DNA from: an uncultured Lachnospiraceae bacterium
GTDB lineage: Bacteria > Bacillota > Clostridia > Lachnospirales > Lachnospiraceae
Length of the DNA: 35,928 nucleotides
Direction of reading: 5' to 3'
Assembly: GCA_910578715.1 (NCBI GenBank)
Contig: CAJTRL010000039.1
Location: forward strand, 1-35,928
Shown: positions 1 through 8,621 of the stretch, piece after piece
How positions within the stretch are numbered: the first letter of the stretch is position 1
How the letters are laid out: each line of letters starts with the position of its first letter
Notes under the pieces: model-generated
What the model was told of the DNA's origin: nothing
The model's database searches: none
Seen by the model: the letters and a program-made list of their open reading frames with translations, nothing else
Program-made: the position numbers and the translations under genes

Positions 1-2
1 CT

Positions 3-722
3 AAAATGGTATCTATGATTCTTTTGATGGGGGCAGTTTCAATACTGCTTCTTTTTTGTGGATATTTATTGCTGAAAACGATAGAGGAGTGGGAACAGAA
101 AAGGCAGAATGAAAAATTGAGGCAGCAAATCTGCATACAGGAGCAGATTTATGAAAAACAATACGAAACTTTCAGACAGGCCGGAAGGGTACAGCATGAT
201 TTGAAGCACAGGCTTGTGACGGTGGAGCAGTTATTGACAGAAGGAAATTCGGAATATGCTCAGAAATACCTGGAACATTTTTTGAACGATATGAATGAAG
301 TCACCGGATTTGAATGCCGGGAAACGGCATGGAAAACATTAATATCCATCAAGGAGAGCCGGGCACGGGCGGCGGGAATTACCTGTCAGACTGATATTAA
401 CGACAGGGGGCTTTTTAAAATCGACAGGGACGACTTGTGCATTCTGTTAGGAAATTTACTGGATAATGCGATAGAAGCGGAAGAAAAACTGGAGGGAATG
501 CGTGAAATCAATTTATGTATCCGTGAAGAAAAAATGATTTATATAAAGATAAAAAATCGGATTGGACCGGATGAAGTAGGCAATACTACACGGACAACAA
601 AAGAAAACGAGGAATTTCATGGTTTTGGGTTACAAAGCGTAAATGAAATTGTGGATAAATATAATGGAATAATTCAAATAGAAAAATGTAGTAATTATTT
701 TGAAGTGGAAATCTTTTTTTAG
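3..722 (+). CDS. AgrC-type sensor histidine kinase (GHKL family), 5' truncated by window edge
   Basis: The reading frame is open to the window start, so the gene begins upstream. The first visible residues form one hydrophobic segment, probably the last of the several membrane spans usual in AgrC. A coiled linker follows, then a DLKHRL-type H-box (QHDLKHRL, with His near visible residue 64 as the likely phospho-acceptor). The N-box reads LLGNLLDNAIEA and the glycine-rich G-box GFGLQSVNEIV. Together these are the HATPase_c_5/GHKL signature of peptide-pheromone receptors. The gene sits immediately upstream of agrB and agrD, so it probably senses the peptide made by that pair and phosphorylates a LytTR response regulator outside the window. 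Family identity is secure. The ligand match is inferred from position. Confidence 0.9.
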   Translation, partial: KMVSMILLMGAVSILLLFCGYLLLKTIEEWEQKRQNEKLRQQICIQEQIYEKQYETFRQAGRVQHDLKHRLVTVEQLLTEGNSEYAQKYLEHFLNDMNEVTGFECRETAWKTLISIKESRARAAGITCQTDINDRGLFKIDRDDLCILLGNLLDNAIEAEEKLEGMREINLCIREEKMIYIKIKNRIGPDEVGNTTRTTKENEEFHGFGLQSVNEIVDKYNGIIQIEKCSNYFEVEIFF

Positions 723-734
723 GTATCGCGGAAT

Positions 735-790
735 GTGACAAAATTCGGGAGAAAAGTGTCAAAAATCTCTATATAGATATCAAATATGAT
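735..790 (+). promoter_or_regulatory. Putative LytTR (AgrA-like) operator and promoter of agrBD
   Basis: Two near-identical 9-mers, GTGACAAAA at 735-743 and GTGTCAAAA at 756-764, lie in direct orientation exactly 21 bp apart. That leaves a 12-bp spacer, the geometry typical of LytTR-family response-regulator sites such as AgrA. A TATGAT -10-like hexamer lies at 785-790 with no good -35 element, as expected for an activated promoter. The agrB start follows at 824. Activator identity is inferred from the neighbouring agr genes. Confidence 0.5.
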
Positions 791-823
791 ATGTTAAAAG
801 AAAAATAGAGAAGGGAAGGAAAA

Positions 824-1402
824 GTGACAGAATATTTGTCCCATAAACTGACCGTGCTCTTGTGCAGAAAAATGCGGATTGAGGAAGACGAAACAGAATT
901 ATACGAGCTGGGCATAGAAGTGCTCGTTTCGACAGGATATACGTCTGCGGTTATCATTTTTATAGGAGCTTTATTGCACCGGGCGGTAGAAGCGCTGATA
1001 TTTCTTGCGTGTTTCATTACGCTCAGGAATTATAGCGGCGGATACCATGCGAAAACGCGAGTGGGCTGTTTTGCAACGTCCATAATCTGTTATCTGAGCT
1101 CTGTAGGAATTGTCTTTCTGACAGGCAGAATTCCGGTTCGCACATCGGTATTCCTCATGTGTATCGGGCTGATGGCAGTTCTGGCGCTTTTCTATAAGCT
1201 GGCGCCGGCTGAAAATCCGAATAAGAGGCTGACTGCAGACTGGAAGAAGTATAACAGAAAGATGACCTTTATTGTGTTGTTTTTCTGGATTGGCACAGAA
1301 CTGCTTGGAAGTCTGGCTGGAGCAGTGGGCGCGGCCAGTCAGATAGGGGCAACACTGTTTATAGTTGCGGCGCTTCTCTGGAAAGTGAGGGAAAAATCAT
1401 GA
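824..1402 (+). CDS. agrB: AgrB-like accessory gene regulator protease
   Basis: This 192-residue multispanning membrane protein has the AgrB signature GGYHAKTRVGCF. It places His75 and Cys82 seven residues apart, the same spacing as the catalytic His77/Cys84 of Staphylococcus aureus AgrB. AgrB cuts the C-terminal tail of AgrD in the membrane and catalyses ring closure of the signalling peptide. The start is a GTG at 824 preceded by GAAGGGAAGGA; the frame has no better ATG. The stop overlaps the agrD start in an ATGA arrangement, indicating translational coupling with its substrate. The length is normal for the family. Confidence 0.95.
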   Translation: MTEYLSHKLTVLLCRKMRIEEDETELYELGIEVLVSTGYTSAVIIFIGALLHRAVEALIFLACFITLRNYSGGYHAKTRVGCFATSIICYLSSVGIVFLTGRIPVRTSVFLMCIGLMAVLALFYKLAPAENPNKRLTADWKKYNRKMTFIVLFFWIGTELLGSLAGAVGAASQIGATLFIVAALLWKVREKS

Positions 1403-1548
1403 AGACAGTAAAAGAAAGTATGGAAGCACTTGTGAAAAAGACGATTCGCGTCGTAGCCATGACGACGGTCTCATCTACGACACGTTACCTGGCTTATCAG
1501 CCGAAAAAAGACGAGGAGCTGGCAAAGAGGTATCTGGCGGAGAAATAA
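1399..1548 (+). CDS. agrD: AgrD-like cyclic autoinducer precursor, Cys-less
   Basis: This 49-residue ORF starts inside the agrB stop (ATGA). It has the AgrD layout: an amphipathic N-terminal helix (KESMEALVKKTIRVVAM), a short core SSTTRYLAY, then the conserved QP and an acidic tail (KKDEELAKRYLAEK). Aligning QP with Clostridium perfringens AgrD (CLWFTHQP) puts Thr28 at the ring-forming Cys position, giving a predicted ring of Thr-Arg-Tyr-Leu-Ala. There is no Cys anywhere, so any ring would be a lactone closed through Thr27/Thr28 or Ser25/Ser26 rather than a thiolactone. Assignment as agrD is firm from position and layout. The exact ring is inference. Confidence 0.88.
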   Translation: MKTVKESMEALVKKTIRVVAMTTVSSTTRYLAYQPKKDEELAKRYLAEK

Positions 1549-1565
1549 GGAAAGTACAAAAGCAG

Positions 1566-1622
1566 AGGGCAATACATATGGATGCGGGACAATATGGTCT
1601 GAAATATGGATTGCCCTTTTTG
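1566..1622 (+). terminator. Possible rho-independent terminator after agrD
   Basis: An 8-bp stem, AGGGCAAT at 1566-1573 with ATTGCCCT at 1610-1617, is followed by a T-run (CCCTTTTTGG). The loop is long at 36 nt, so efficiency is uncertain. It lies between agrD and the next operon. Confidence 0.5.
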
Positions 1623-1675
1623 GGAGGCTGAAAATTTATCTGTATTACGCCAATAGGACTTGAGGTGATTTCGTG

Positions 1676-3298
1676 ATGACATTGAGAAAAGGCTTCGTGG
1701 ATGGTAAGAAAAAGTACAAATTCATCAGAAAAGGTGTGATATTTCAGGGACTGGCCATCTTGTGCATCTTCTTTACGGGATGCGGCAGTACCGATTCTGA
1801 GTTGATATATATCCGGGATGACAGGCTGGCTGTGACGGAAAAGGAACCGGAATTTGAGGAAGTGCCGGTAAATTCTATTGGAATCTATGTAGATGCAACA
1901 CCTTCGATGGAAGGATATCTGGGATGGCATCGGGAAAGTACAAATAAGGATTATCCGGCGGCAACGGAAACACAAGAGGAGGATTACAATACCGTAATTC
2001 CAATTACCGTTTATGAAAGATGTTTAAAGCAGATAAACGATATTGTTCATAGTAATTTTGTGCAAAGCGATATCCAATATTACAGTGCGGATACGGCTTT
2101 ATGGAGTACACAGAAAAATGTTCTGGCAGAAGCGGAGGAGGCCGGATTTTACAGAAACAGCGGTTATAAAAATAAGCCGAATGTAAGTGAAGATGAAAAT
2201 GACTACCAGATGGTAGAAGCATATGAAGATAAATTTGATTTGGCCTTTTCAAATCCGAGTATATCCTATGCCATAGAAAATGCGGCGAAAGAGGATTTGG
2301 CAATTATTATTACGGATTTATATGAGAATAAAAGCAATTCTGAGAAATTAATTGCAAGTCTGAAACAGGTTAAAGAAGAAAAGGGCGACGGGACAAGCAT
2401 CGCGCTGTTAGGAATCAAATCGGAATATGCCGGAAGGGTATACGATATTGTGGGCATGCCGGACCAGAATTATGGAATCGTAGATGCGGCGGAAACGGTC
2501 ACGGCGGAAAGTATAAAATACAGGCCGTTTTACGTGATTGTTATCGGACCACAGGGGGCGGTGGAACTGTTTGTCAGGGAATTATATCAGAATATAGACA
2601 CTTCCGAAATCCAAATTGAAAAAGCCGTTTTTCATGAATCCAGAGTGTATGGAATGGATTACCGGGATTTTGCAGAATTTAGAACCAGCAATTATTTACA
2701 TATTTCCGAATCGGAGATGGATATTTATGGCAACGGAGACCTGTTAGAAGAAAATATTCTGCTGGAAGCTGAACGCAGTCAGCTGAAGGAAAATGAAAAG
2801 CTATATTTGTTTTATGATATTTCCACGGACACACTGCAAGGTTATCTGGAAATGAAAAGCGGAATGCAAAAAAGGCCAATTCCAATTGATGAAGATATTG
2901 AGCTGGAAGGGATGCTGATAACGGACTGGTATATAGAGGGGCAGGCATTATACCGATATTCGGAAGCAGATAGTTCCTTTCCCGATGAGAATATAGAAAA
3001 AGCAATGGCGGTCAGCACCCTTTACTGGCTGAAAGAGCGTAATCAGATACTGATTGAATGCGATATATGCAAAAAGAATCTAAATCCCGGAATTTATAAA
3101 TTTACCGGGGAAATAGGATGCAGCGCAAAGGGAACGGAGGAAACCTGGATACAGGAATGGAATTCTTCCAGCGCCGGGTTTGAAGGAGATAAGACGCAGA
3201 ATCTGAGGAATTACTATAATGCCATCAGTAATATGTTCCTGGAAGAAGATAAGGATATTGTCTGCTTTACGGTCTATATCGATATGAAGGAAAAATAA
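1676..3298 (+). CDS. Lipoprotein with VWA-like domain, first gene of tubulin/actin-like operon
   Basis: The N-terminus is basic, then hydrophobic (GVIFQGLAILCIFFTGC), with a lipobox-like FTGC whose Cys36 would be lipidated. The protein is probably anchored outside the membrane. Residues about 66-82 read NSIGIYVDATPSMEGYLG, a DxTxSM variant of the von Willebrand A metal site. A second VWA-like strand, DLAIIITDLYENK, lies near residue 205. The remaining C-terminal half is unrecognised and rich in acidic and aromatic residues. ATG 1676 is preferred over GTG 1673 because of its spacing from GAGGTG at 1662-1667. It heads an operon with a membrane protein, a tubulin-like protein and an actin-like ATPase. 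It may be the extracytoplasmic sensor or adaptor of that set, which is inference. Confidence 0.75.
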   Translation: MTLRKGFVDGKKKYKFIRKGVIFQGLAILCIFFTGCGSTDSELIYIRDDRLAVTEKEPEFEEVPVNSIGIYVDATPSMEGYLGWHRESTNKDYPAATETQEEDYNTVIPITVYERCLKQINDIVHSNFVQSDIQYYSADTALWSTQKNVLAEAEEAGFYRNSGYKNKPNVSEDENDYQMVEAYEDKFDLAFSNPSISYAIENAAKEDLAIIITDLYENKSNSEKLIASLKQVKEEKGDGTSIALLGIKSEYAGRVYDIVGMPDQNYGIVDAAETVTAESIKYRPFYVIVIGPQGAVELFVRELYQNIDTSEIQIEKAVFHESRVYGMDYRDFAEFRTSNYLHISESEMDIYGNGDLLEENILLEAERSQLKENEKLYLFYDISTDTLQGYLEMKSGMQKRPIPIDEDIELEGMLITDWYIEGQALYRYSEADSSFPDENIEKAMAVSTLYWLKERNQILIECDICKKNLNPGIYKFTGEIGCSAKGTEETWIQEWNSSSAGFEGDKTQNLRNYYNAISNMFLEEDKDIVCFTVYIDMKEK

Positions 3299-3352
3299 CT
3301 GGCTCAGCGAAATACCCGCAGCAATAAAAGTACGAGGAGGAGAAACAGGCAG

Positions 3353-3871
3353 ATGAAGCAAAAAATATATATAGCATGGGCAATCGATATATTGAAAATT
3401 ATTTTTTGGGTAGCATTATTTTATTTCGTCCAGAAATGGGTATTGCAGACACTGAAAATCTATGAAGTGAAAGAGATTACGGAAACGTCCTATGAGGCTT
3501 ATAGAAACAATATGCAGCTGATGGGGCGGATAGCGGCCGGACTGACGGTAGTCTGGTGGGGTGTTTCCCTGATACCGTTTCCAGGAAGAGAATGGATGGA
3601 AAATAATGCGGGCATATGTGCGCTGATGAGCGTTGTGTTATATTTTGGATTTTCTGTATGGAGCTGTTTTCATGTTCCGGGAGTCATCAGAGAGGGCGGC
3701 ACGATGATACCTCTATGGTATGTATTTCTATACCCATGTATTTATACTGCGGTTTTGTATTTGGCGCCGCCTAATAATATATGCCGTGTCCTGACGCCTG
3801 TCAGGTGGTACTTCCGGTTTGTGGTTGCTCTGATAGCGGCGGCTGTTGTAGTGTTTGGCTATATCATTTAA
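3353..3871 (+). CDS. Multispanning membrane protein of unknown family
   Basis: This 172-residue protein has about five hydrophobic segments: IIFWVALFYFV, IAAGLTVVWWGVSLIPF, LMSVVLYFGFSVW, WYVFLYPCIYTAVLYLA and FVVALIAAAVVVFGYII. A GAGGAGGAGAAACAGGC stretch supplies the ribosome binding site for ATG 3353. I do not recognise a family. The gene is 54 bp after the VWA-like lipoprotein and 28 bp before the tubulin-like gene, so it is probably the membrane partner linking outer and cytoplasmic components of this operon. Confidence 0.75.
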   Translation: MKQKIYIAWAIDILKIIFWVALFYFVQKWVLQTLKIYEVKEITETSYEAYRNNMQLMGRIAAGLTVVWWGVSLIPFPGREWMENNAGICALMSVVLYFGFSVWSCFHVPGVIREGGTMIPLWYVFLYPCIYTAVLYLAPPNNICRVLTPVRWYFRFVVALIAAAVVVFGYII

Positions 3872-3899
3872 CATTATAGATTGAGGGAGGGGACTGGAT

Positions 3900-5480
3900 A
3901 TGAAAAACTATATTATCGGTATTGGTGGGTCCGGTTCGAGAGTTCTGCGGGCGGTCATACATAATTGTGCGGCGGGAATCATCAGGGAAGACGAACTGAA
4001 AGTGATGGCCATTGATGCGGACCAGAACAGTGCGGCCTGGAGACGGTTAAAGGCAGATTATGAGAGCTATCAGGAAATGCACGAGCTTTTTCGGAAAAAC
4101 CCGGAAGGATGCTTTCGGACAAAAATCGAATTTCTTTCAAGGAGAGAGGTTGTTTCACCGGTGGAATATGGTGAAATGAAAAAATTGAAAAATGTGCTTC
4201 AGGGGAATCCCAAATTGGAGCGGATGATGAAATGGCTGTACACGGAAAGGGAAATGGAACAGGATTTAAAAGACGGCTTTTTTGCGCGGCCCAACGTCGG
4301 CTGTGTATTTTTCTCAAATTTTCAAAACCAAATTTTTAAAAATTTTCTGACAGAAGCAATGAATGCGCTTGTGGCGGGGGAACAGGTAAATATTATTTTA
4401 GTTGGTTCTATTTTCGGTGGGACCGGAGCATCGGGTCTGCCTACGATTTTAAAGCTGATAGATAAAGAAGTCCGGGAAACCAAAGAAAAAAATCAAGTTA
4501 TGGACACGGATAATTTAAAGATAGGTTCCGTATTTATGCTTCCTTATTTTACGGCAAAAAATTTAAATGAGGAGAGCAATCCCCTGATTCAGATGGAAAA
4601 ATTCAGTATGACGGCGCGGGAAGCATTAAAGTATTACAAGGAACAAAAATATTTTGATACGGGAAGCGGTCAGGGAATCGGAAACTTTCACAGTTTATAT
4701 CTGGTAGGGCAGAATACGCTGGATGTTGTCAATACTTATGCCGAGGGCGGAACAGCGCAGGATAATAAACCGCATATTGCGGAAGCGTGCGCAGCTCTGG
4801 CAATTCATGATTTCTGGCGCAGAGTCAGCGGCGGAAATCAGGACGGAGGAAATAGGGTAAACATCTTCCTGCATATGACAGACGGCGTGGCAGACTGGGA
4901 AAGTCTGCCGTTTGAGAACGAGACAAAGAAGAAAAATATGCTGCAGATAAGAATGGGACAGCTGGCCCGATTTTCAACAGTTTACGATGTCTGTATTTAT
5001 CAATACCTGAAAAAGGGAACCAGTAAAGGGCTGATATTGTTCAATAAGCCCCAATGGTATGTCACATATCTTTCCCACGAGACAAATATTACGGTGCAGA
5101 AAGAAATCTATACTTATTGCAAGAGCTATTTAGAATGGATTTATATGATACAGGAAACTTTGGAAATACAAGCAGGAGCGGAAGACGCGCCGGATAAACA
5201 CTATCAGTATAATGATAATATACAATTATTTGGAAAAATACTGACCGAAATTATTCATTATATCGGGGAAAGCGAAAAAGAGAATGACGAAGAAAATATT
5301 TCGGGCAGCCTGCGGGAAATTAAAAAGAATTTCGGGCAATTAATTTGTGCGGGGCAGAATATAGGGTATGCCGTGAAAAAAATATTTATGATATTGTCGA
5401 AATTGGGTATTATCGGAATTTTAGGTGGGAATACGGGAATTTCCGGGCTCGCCAATTGCTTATACCAATTAATCGGATAA
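3900..5480 (+). CDS. Tubulin/FtsZ-like GTPase-fold protein
   Basis: The 526-residue protein opens with a nucleotide-binding loop, IGIGGSGSRVLRAV (residues 5-18), followed by a beta-strand ending in AIDAD (37-41). At residues 170-179 it has SIFGGTGASG, a close variant of the tubulin/FtsZ signature loop GGTG[ST]G. This matches the loosely defined bacterial 'tubulin-like' family rather than FtsZ itself: it is longer, and the FtsZ C-terminal tail is absent. It probably binds GTP; whether it polymerises cannot be told from sequence. It lies 15 bp before a giant actin/Hsp70-like ATPase. Fold assignment is fairly strong, role unknown. Confidence 0.8.
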   Translation: MKNYIIGIGGSGSRVLRAVIHNCAAGIIREDELKVMAIDADQNSAAWRRLKADYESYQEMHELFRKNPEGCFRTKIEFLSRREVVSPVEYGEMKKLKNVLQGNPKLERMMKWLYTEREMEQDLKDGFFARPNVGCVFFSNFQNQIFKNFLTEAMNALVAGEQVNIILVGSIFGGTGASGLPTILKLIDKEVRETKEKNQVMDTDNLKIGSVFMLPYFTAKNLNEESNPLIQMEKFSMTAREALKYYKEQKYFDTGSGQGIGNFHSLYLVGQNTLDVVNTYAEGGTAQDNKPHIAEACAALAIHDFWRRVSGGNQDGGNRVNIFLHMTDGVADWESLPFENETKKKNMLQIRMGQLARFSTVYDVCIYQYLKKGTSKGLILFNKPQWYVTYLSHETNITVQKEIYTYCKSYLEWIYMIQETLEIQAGAEDAPDKHYQYNDNIQLFGKILTEIIHYIGESEKENDEENISGSLREIKKNFGQLICAGQNIGYAVKKIFMILSKLGIIGILGGNTGISGLANCLYQLIG

Positions 5481-5495
5481 CGGGAGGGTAACGAT

Positions 5496-8400
5496 ATGGC
5501 CGGAACAACTTGGGATGATAAAAAGAAACCTAATATTGATGCAGTAATTGGTGCAGTGCAGAGCGCGGACGGAAGGGAACACCCGGAATTAATGCCGGAT
5601 ATTTACGGAAGGGCAATACGTTTTCAGAGCGCCCTGAAAGAGGCGCAGAATAATAGTGGGAATTTATCCAAAGCAGTACTGCAATGGAGAGGCATATTGA
5701 CATTACTGGCGCTGAAAGACTATTTGGAGCTGGATATTGTGATAGAAAAAGTGGACTTGGAAAGCGAAATACCAAGTGATAATTTTTTTGCCTCTGCCCT
5801 GCATTTGTTTCCCAGGGATTCTCTTTTTAAAATAACACAGCCAATGGAAGAATGGGAATGGAAGTGGGCGCCGTTTTATGTTATCAAGATAAAAAGCGAA
5901 GGGAGAGAAAGAAGCAGATATGAGGAAAACGGTTATATTGATATTGCCCTGTTTTCGCCGACAACGCTTGTTTTTCCGGTGACAGAAATCGAGAAGAAAA
6001 TGCCGTGTTCCGATAAAATAAGCTGGTTTCAAAATACCGGGGAAGGAAAGTGTTTTCTTGACCCTGTCGTCTGTCTGAAACCGGAGCATAAGCATGCGGT
6101 GGCATTCTGGCTTGGGCAGATGGAAAACCAGTTAAATGCGATGAATGGAAGTGCAGGATGGACTGTTGATGTTTCCATGAGAGGCGTTCTGCTGAATTTA
6201 CTGAGCAATTATAAGAATGAGTTAAATATACGAAGTGAAAATATGAAATGGTTCTCCATGACAAATATTTCCAACGACCGTATATGGAGCAATTCCGCAG
6301 CGGGCATTCCTCAGATAGGGGCATTTATAAACCGGACGGTTAAAACAAGCCTGTCCATTAATGGAATTAATAAAAGTATTGATATTCATGAAATTTTTGC
6401 AAGAGAACTCTGCTATATGAAGCATGTGGAGAGCGAAGATAGTGATAAAGAGGAAGTCAGAATATATCCCTTTGAAAACTGCCAATATGCCGATAAACAT
6501 AGGATGACAAATGATAGCAATGAGGACTACTATGCCTTTATCCCTTTTGGAGAAAAATTTGTAGAGCTTTTATCTGAGAATCCGAAAGTCATTCCACAGA
6601 TTATGAATGTTTTTTCCATCCGGATAAATACGGATATGGACGAAGTGAAGGCGAATCTTGCGCTTTCTCGAATAAGTCCGGGCGGAATGGATATTACCTG
6701 TGAATATCCGTTTGGCAAGGGAAATCTGTTTCAGGGTATTTCACTGGCGCTGTGGCCGGGAAAATATCATGAAAAATGGCGAAGATATTTTATTTATTAT
6801 AATGATAATGCAACAGGAATGGAATTATGCGTACCGCCCAATATCGGTGGAAAATCGAAGACGAGGGGCGGCTGTGAGATATTCCGGTTCGATAATTATC
6901 CGGAAGCAATTGGAGTAAAAAATCAGAATAAAGTATATGCCGGAGCGATGTTCTTACGAAAAGAAAGGGGCAGTAATCTGACGGACGGAGAGGCTGATGA
7001 TGCGACTAATAATGCAGCGACCGTTTGTGTGGATTTTGGAACGAGCGCCACGATTGCTTATGTGGATGTCGCAGATGAAAACGGCAGACTGGAACAGGAA
7101 ATTTCTATGGCCGATGAGGGAGCTTTGCCGCTGTTGTTGAGGAATGATGAGCGCAAGATTAGAGAAATTTCGGAAAATTTTATTCCGGTTATCATCAAAA
7201 AAGAAAAATTGTACTCCATTTATAAAAAATATAGTATGTCTGTCAGAACGACGCCGGAGCCTTTGCTGGATGGCATTATATATTTTGCTGAAAATATGGA
7301 AATAATAAAAAGCAGTGAACAGGAGCAATATCTGACCAATATAAAATGGATGACAAATGCTGACCGCGGTTGGTTCGTTGCTTTTCTGCAACAGTTCTGT
7401 ATGCAGATTTCCTGGAAATTACTGCAGATGAGTTATGGAAATATTAAATGGAAATATGCCGTACCACTCAGTCTGGATGAGCAGAGCAGAAATAATATTG
7501 ACAGTGCCTGGAAGAAAGATATAAAAAGTTATTTGATGAGTGTAACGGGGATGGCTCATGATATGCCTAAAATTCATACGGAAAGCGAGGCCGTAAGCTG
7601 CTATTTTTCCAGACACCCGAATGTAACGGCGAATGAAGCCCTTCAGGAAGAAATCGGCTATGTTGTGGCGGATATCGGAGGCGGAAGCACGGATTTTTCG
7701 CTGTGGAAAAAAGAAAGCGGGCAGCTTATGTGGGAAACTTCCGTTAATATGGCGGGACGGAAAATTTTCTCCACACGGGCATTTCGATATATTGAGAAAC
7801 TCAGAAATGTTTTGGACCCGGAACAAGATGCGGAGATAAGAAAGCTGCTTGCATCTATCAAAGATTTGGAAAAGCGGTCAGGGGATGAGGTGGCGATTGC
7901 ATTTTTTGAGCGCTACATCGGTGAGCATGGCGAAAAGCTGCGCGCTGAAGTCGCCAGAAGGTGTGGCGATTCTAATATGGAATGGATTGGAGAATTCCGG
8001 GCACAGATTGCGCTGGGCGCGGCAGTGATTTTGTTCTGCACGGGGCAGATGGCAGGGGAAGCAATCGAAGTAGGAGAGTTCAAACCGGCCGACAAAGGTG
8101 TTTTCTATATTACCCTTGCAGGAAACGGCGCTAATTTGTTCGACTGGATATATAATGATTCATGGAATAAAGTGGATGCTCAGGAAAAATATATTTTTAA
8201 TCACTTTTTTTGGGACGGTGTAAACAGCAGAATTGATTCTGCGGGGAATGAATATAATAAGTTCAGAAAGATGGATGTTCGAATCGTAAAGAGCCCAAAT
8301 CCCAAAAAAGAGGTGGCAATGGGGTTACTTCAGGTCGGGAAAATAAGTGCTGAACTGAAAGGAATAAGGACAGACTATAATAATAAAGATATTATTAAAT

Positions 8401-8621
8401 GGAAAGATGTTTTTTTCGAGTCGGTTAAGAAACATTTCACAGGAAGTACATATTTGAGCTACCTTTTGGATAACGGAATATGGAATGAAAAGCTGCAAAA
8501 AGATAATCGGTGGGAAAATATGGCGAATAACGACCCTAAGACGGGATGCTGCGGTACCATGATGAATATATTAGAGAAGTTGTATAACTGGTTAGAAAAA
8601 TCATGGGGGTATCGTTCATGA
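5496..8621 (+). CDS. Giant protein with C-terminal actin/Hsp70-type ATPase core
   Basis: This 1041-residue protein has an unrecognised N-terminal half of about 500 residues and an ASKHA-type (actin/Hsp70) ATPase core. Phosphate-1 loop: VCVDFGTSATIAYVDV (about residues 508-523). Phosphate-2 loop: YVVADIGGGSTDFSLW (about 722-737). Adenosine-type loop: ITLAGNGANLFDWI (about 872-885). The three motifs occur in the right order and spacing. Large bacterial SrfB-type proteins show a similar layout, but I cannot establish membership by eye. There is no signal peptide or membrane span. A good GGGAGGG ribosome binding site precedes ATG 5496. The stop overlaps the next gene by ATGA. It probably works with the tubulin-like protein as a cytoplasmic ATPase. 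Confidence 0.8.
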   Translation: MAGTTWDDKKKPNIDAVIGAVQSADGREHPELMPDIYGRAIRFQSALKEAQNNSGNLSKAVLQWRGILTLLALKDYLELDIVIEKVDLESEIPSDNFFASALHLFPRDSLFKITQPMEEWEWKWAPFYVIKIKSEGRERSRYEENGYIDIALFSPTTLVFPVTEIEKKMPCSDKISWFQNTGEGKCFLDPVVCLKPEHKHAVAFWLGQMENQLNAMNGSAGWTVDVSMRGVLLNLLSNYKNELNIRSENMKWFSMTNISNDRIWSNSAAGIPQIGAFINRTVKTSLSINGINKSIDIHEIFARELCYMKHVESEDSDKEEVRIYPFENCQYADKHRMTNDSNEDYYAFIPFGEKFVELLSENPKVIPQIMNVFSIRINTDMDEVKANLALSRISPGGMDITCEYPFGKGNLFQGISLALWPGKYHEKWRRYFIYYNDNATGMELCVPPNIGGKSKTRGGCEIFRFDNYPEAIGVKNQNKVYAGAMFLRKERGSNLTDGEADDATNNAATVCVDFGTSATIAYVDVADENGRLEQEISMADEGALPLLLRNDERKIREISENFIPVIIKKEKLYSIYKKYSMSVRTTPEPLLDGIIYFAENMEIIKSSEQEQYLTNIKWMTNADRGWFVAFLQQFCMQISWKLLQMSYGNIKWKYAVPLSLDEQSRNNIDSAWKKDIKSYLMSVTGMAHDMPKIHTESEAVSCYFSRHPNVTANEALQEEIGYVVADIGGGSTDFSLWKKESGQLMWETSVNMAGRKIFSTRAFRYIEKLRNVLDPEQDAEIRKLLASIKDLEKRSGDEVAIAFFERYIGEHGEKLRAEVARRCGDSNMEWIGEFRAQIALGAAVILFCTGQMAGEAIEVGEFKPADKGVFYITLAGNGANLFDWIYNDSWNKVDAQEKYIFNHFFWDGVNSRIDSAGNEYNKFRKMDVRIVKSPNPKKEVAMGLLQVGKISAELKGIRTDYNNKDIIKWKDVFFESVKKHFTGSTYLSYLLDNGIWNEKLQKDNRWENMANNDPKTGCCGTMMNILEKLYNWLEKSWGYRS

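Noticed and set aside
5258..5455. Minus-strand ORFs inside the tubulin-like, actin-like and other + strand genes
   Set aside because: They are shadows of AT- or purine-biased codon use on the + strand, with Phe/Leu/Ser-rich translations and no ribosome binding sites.
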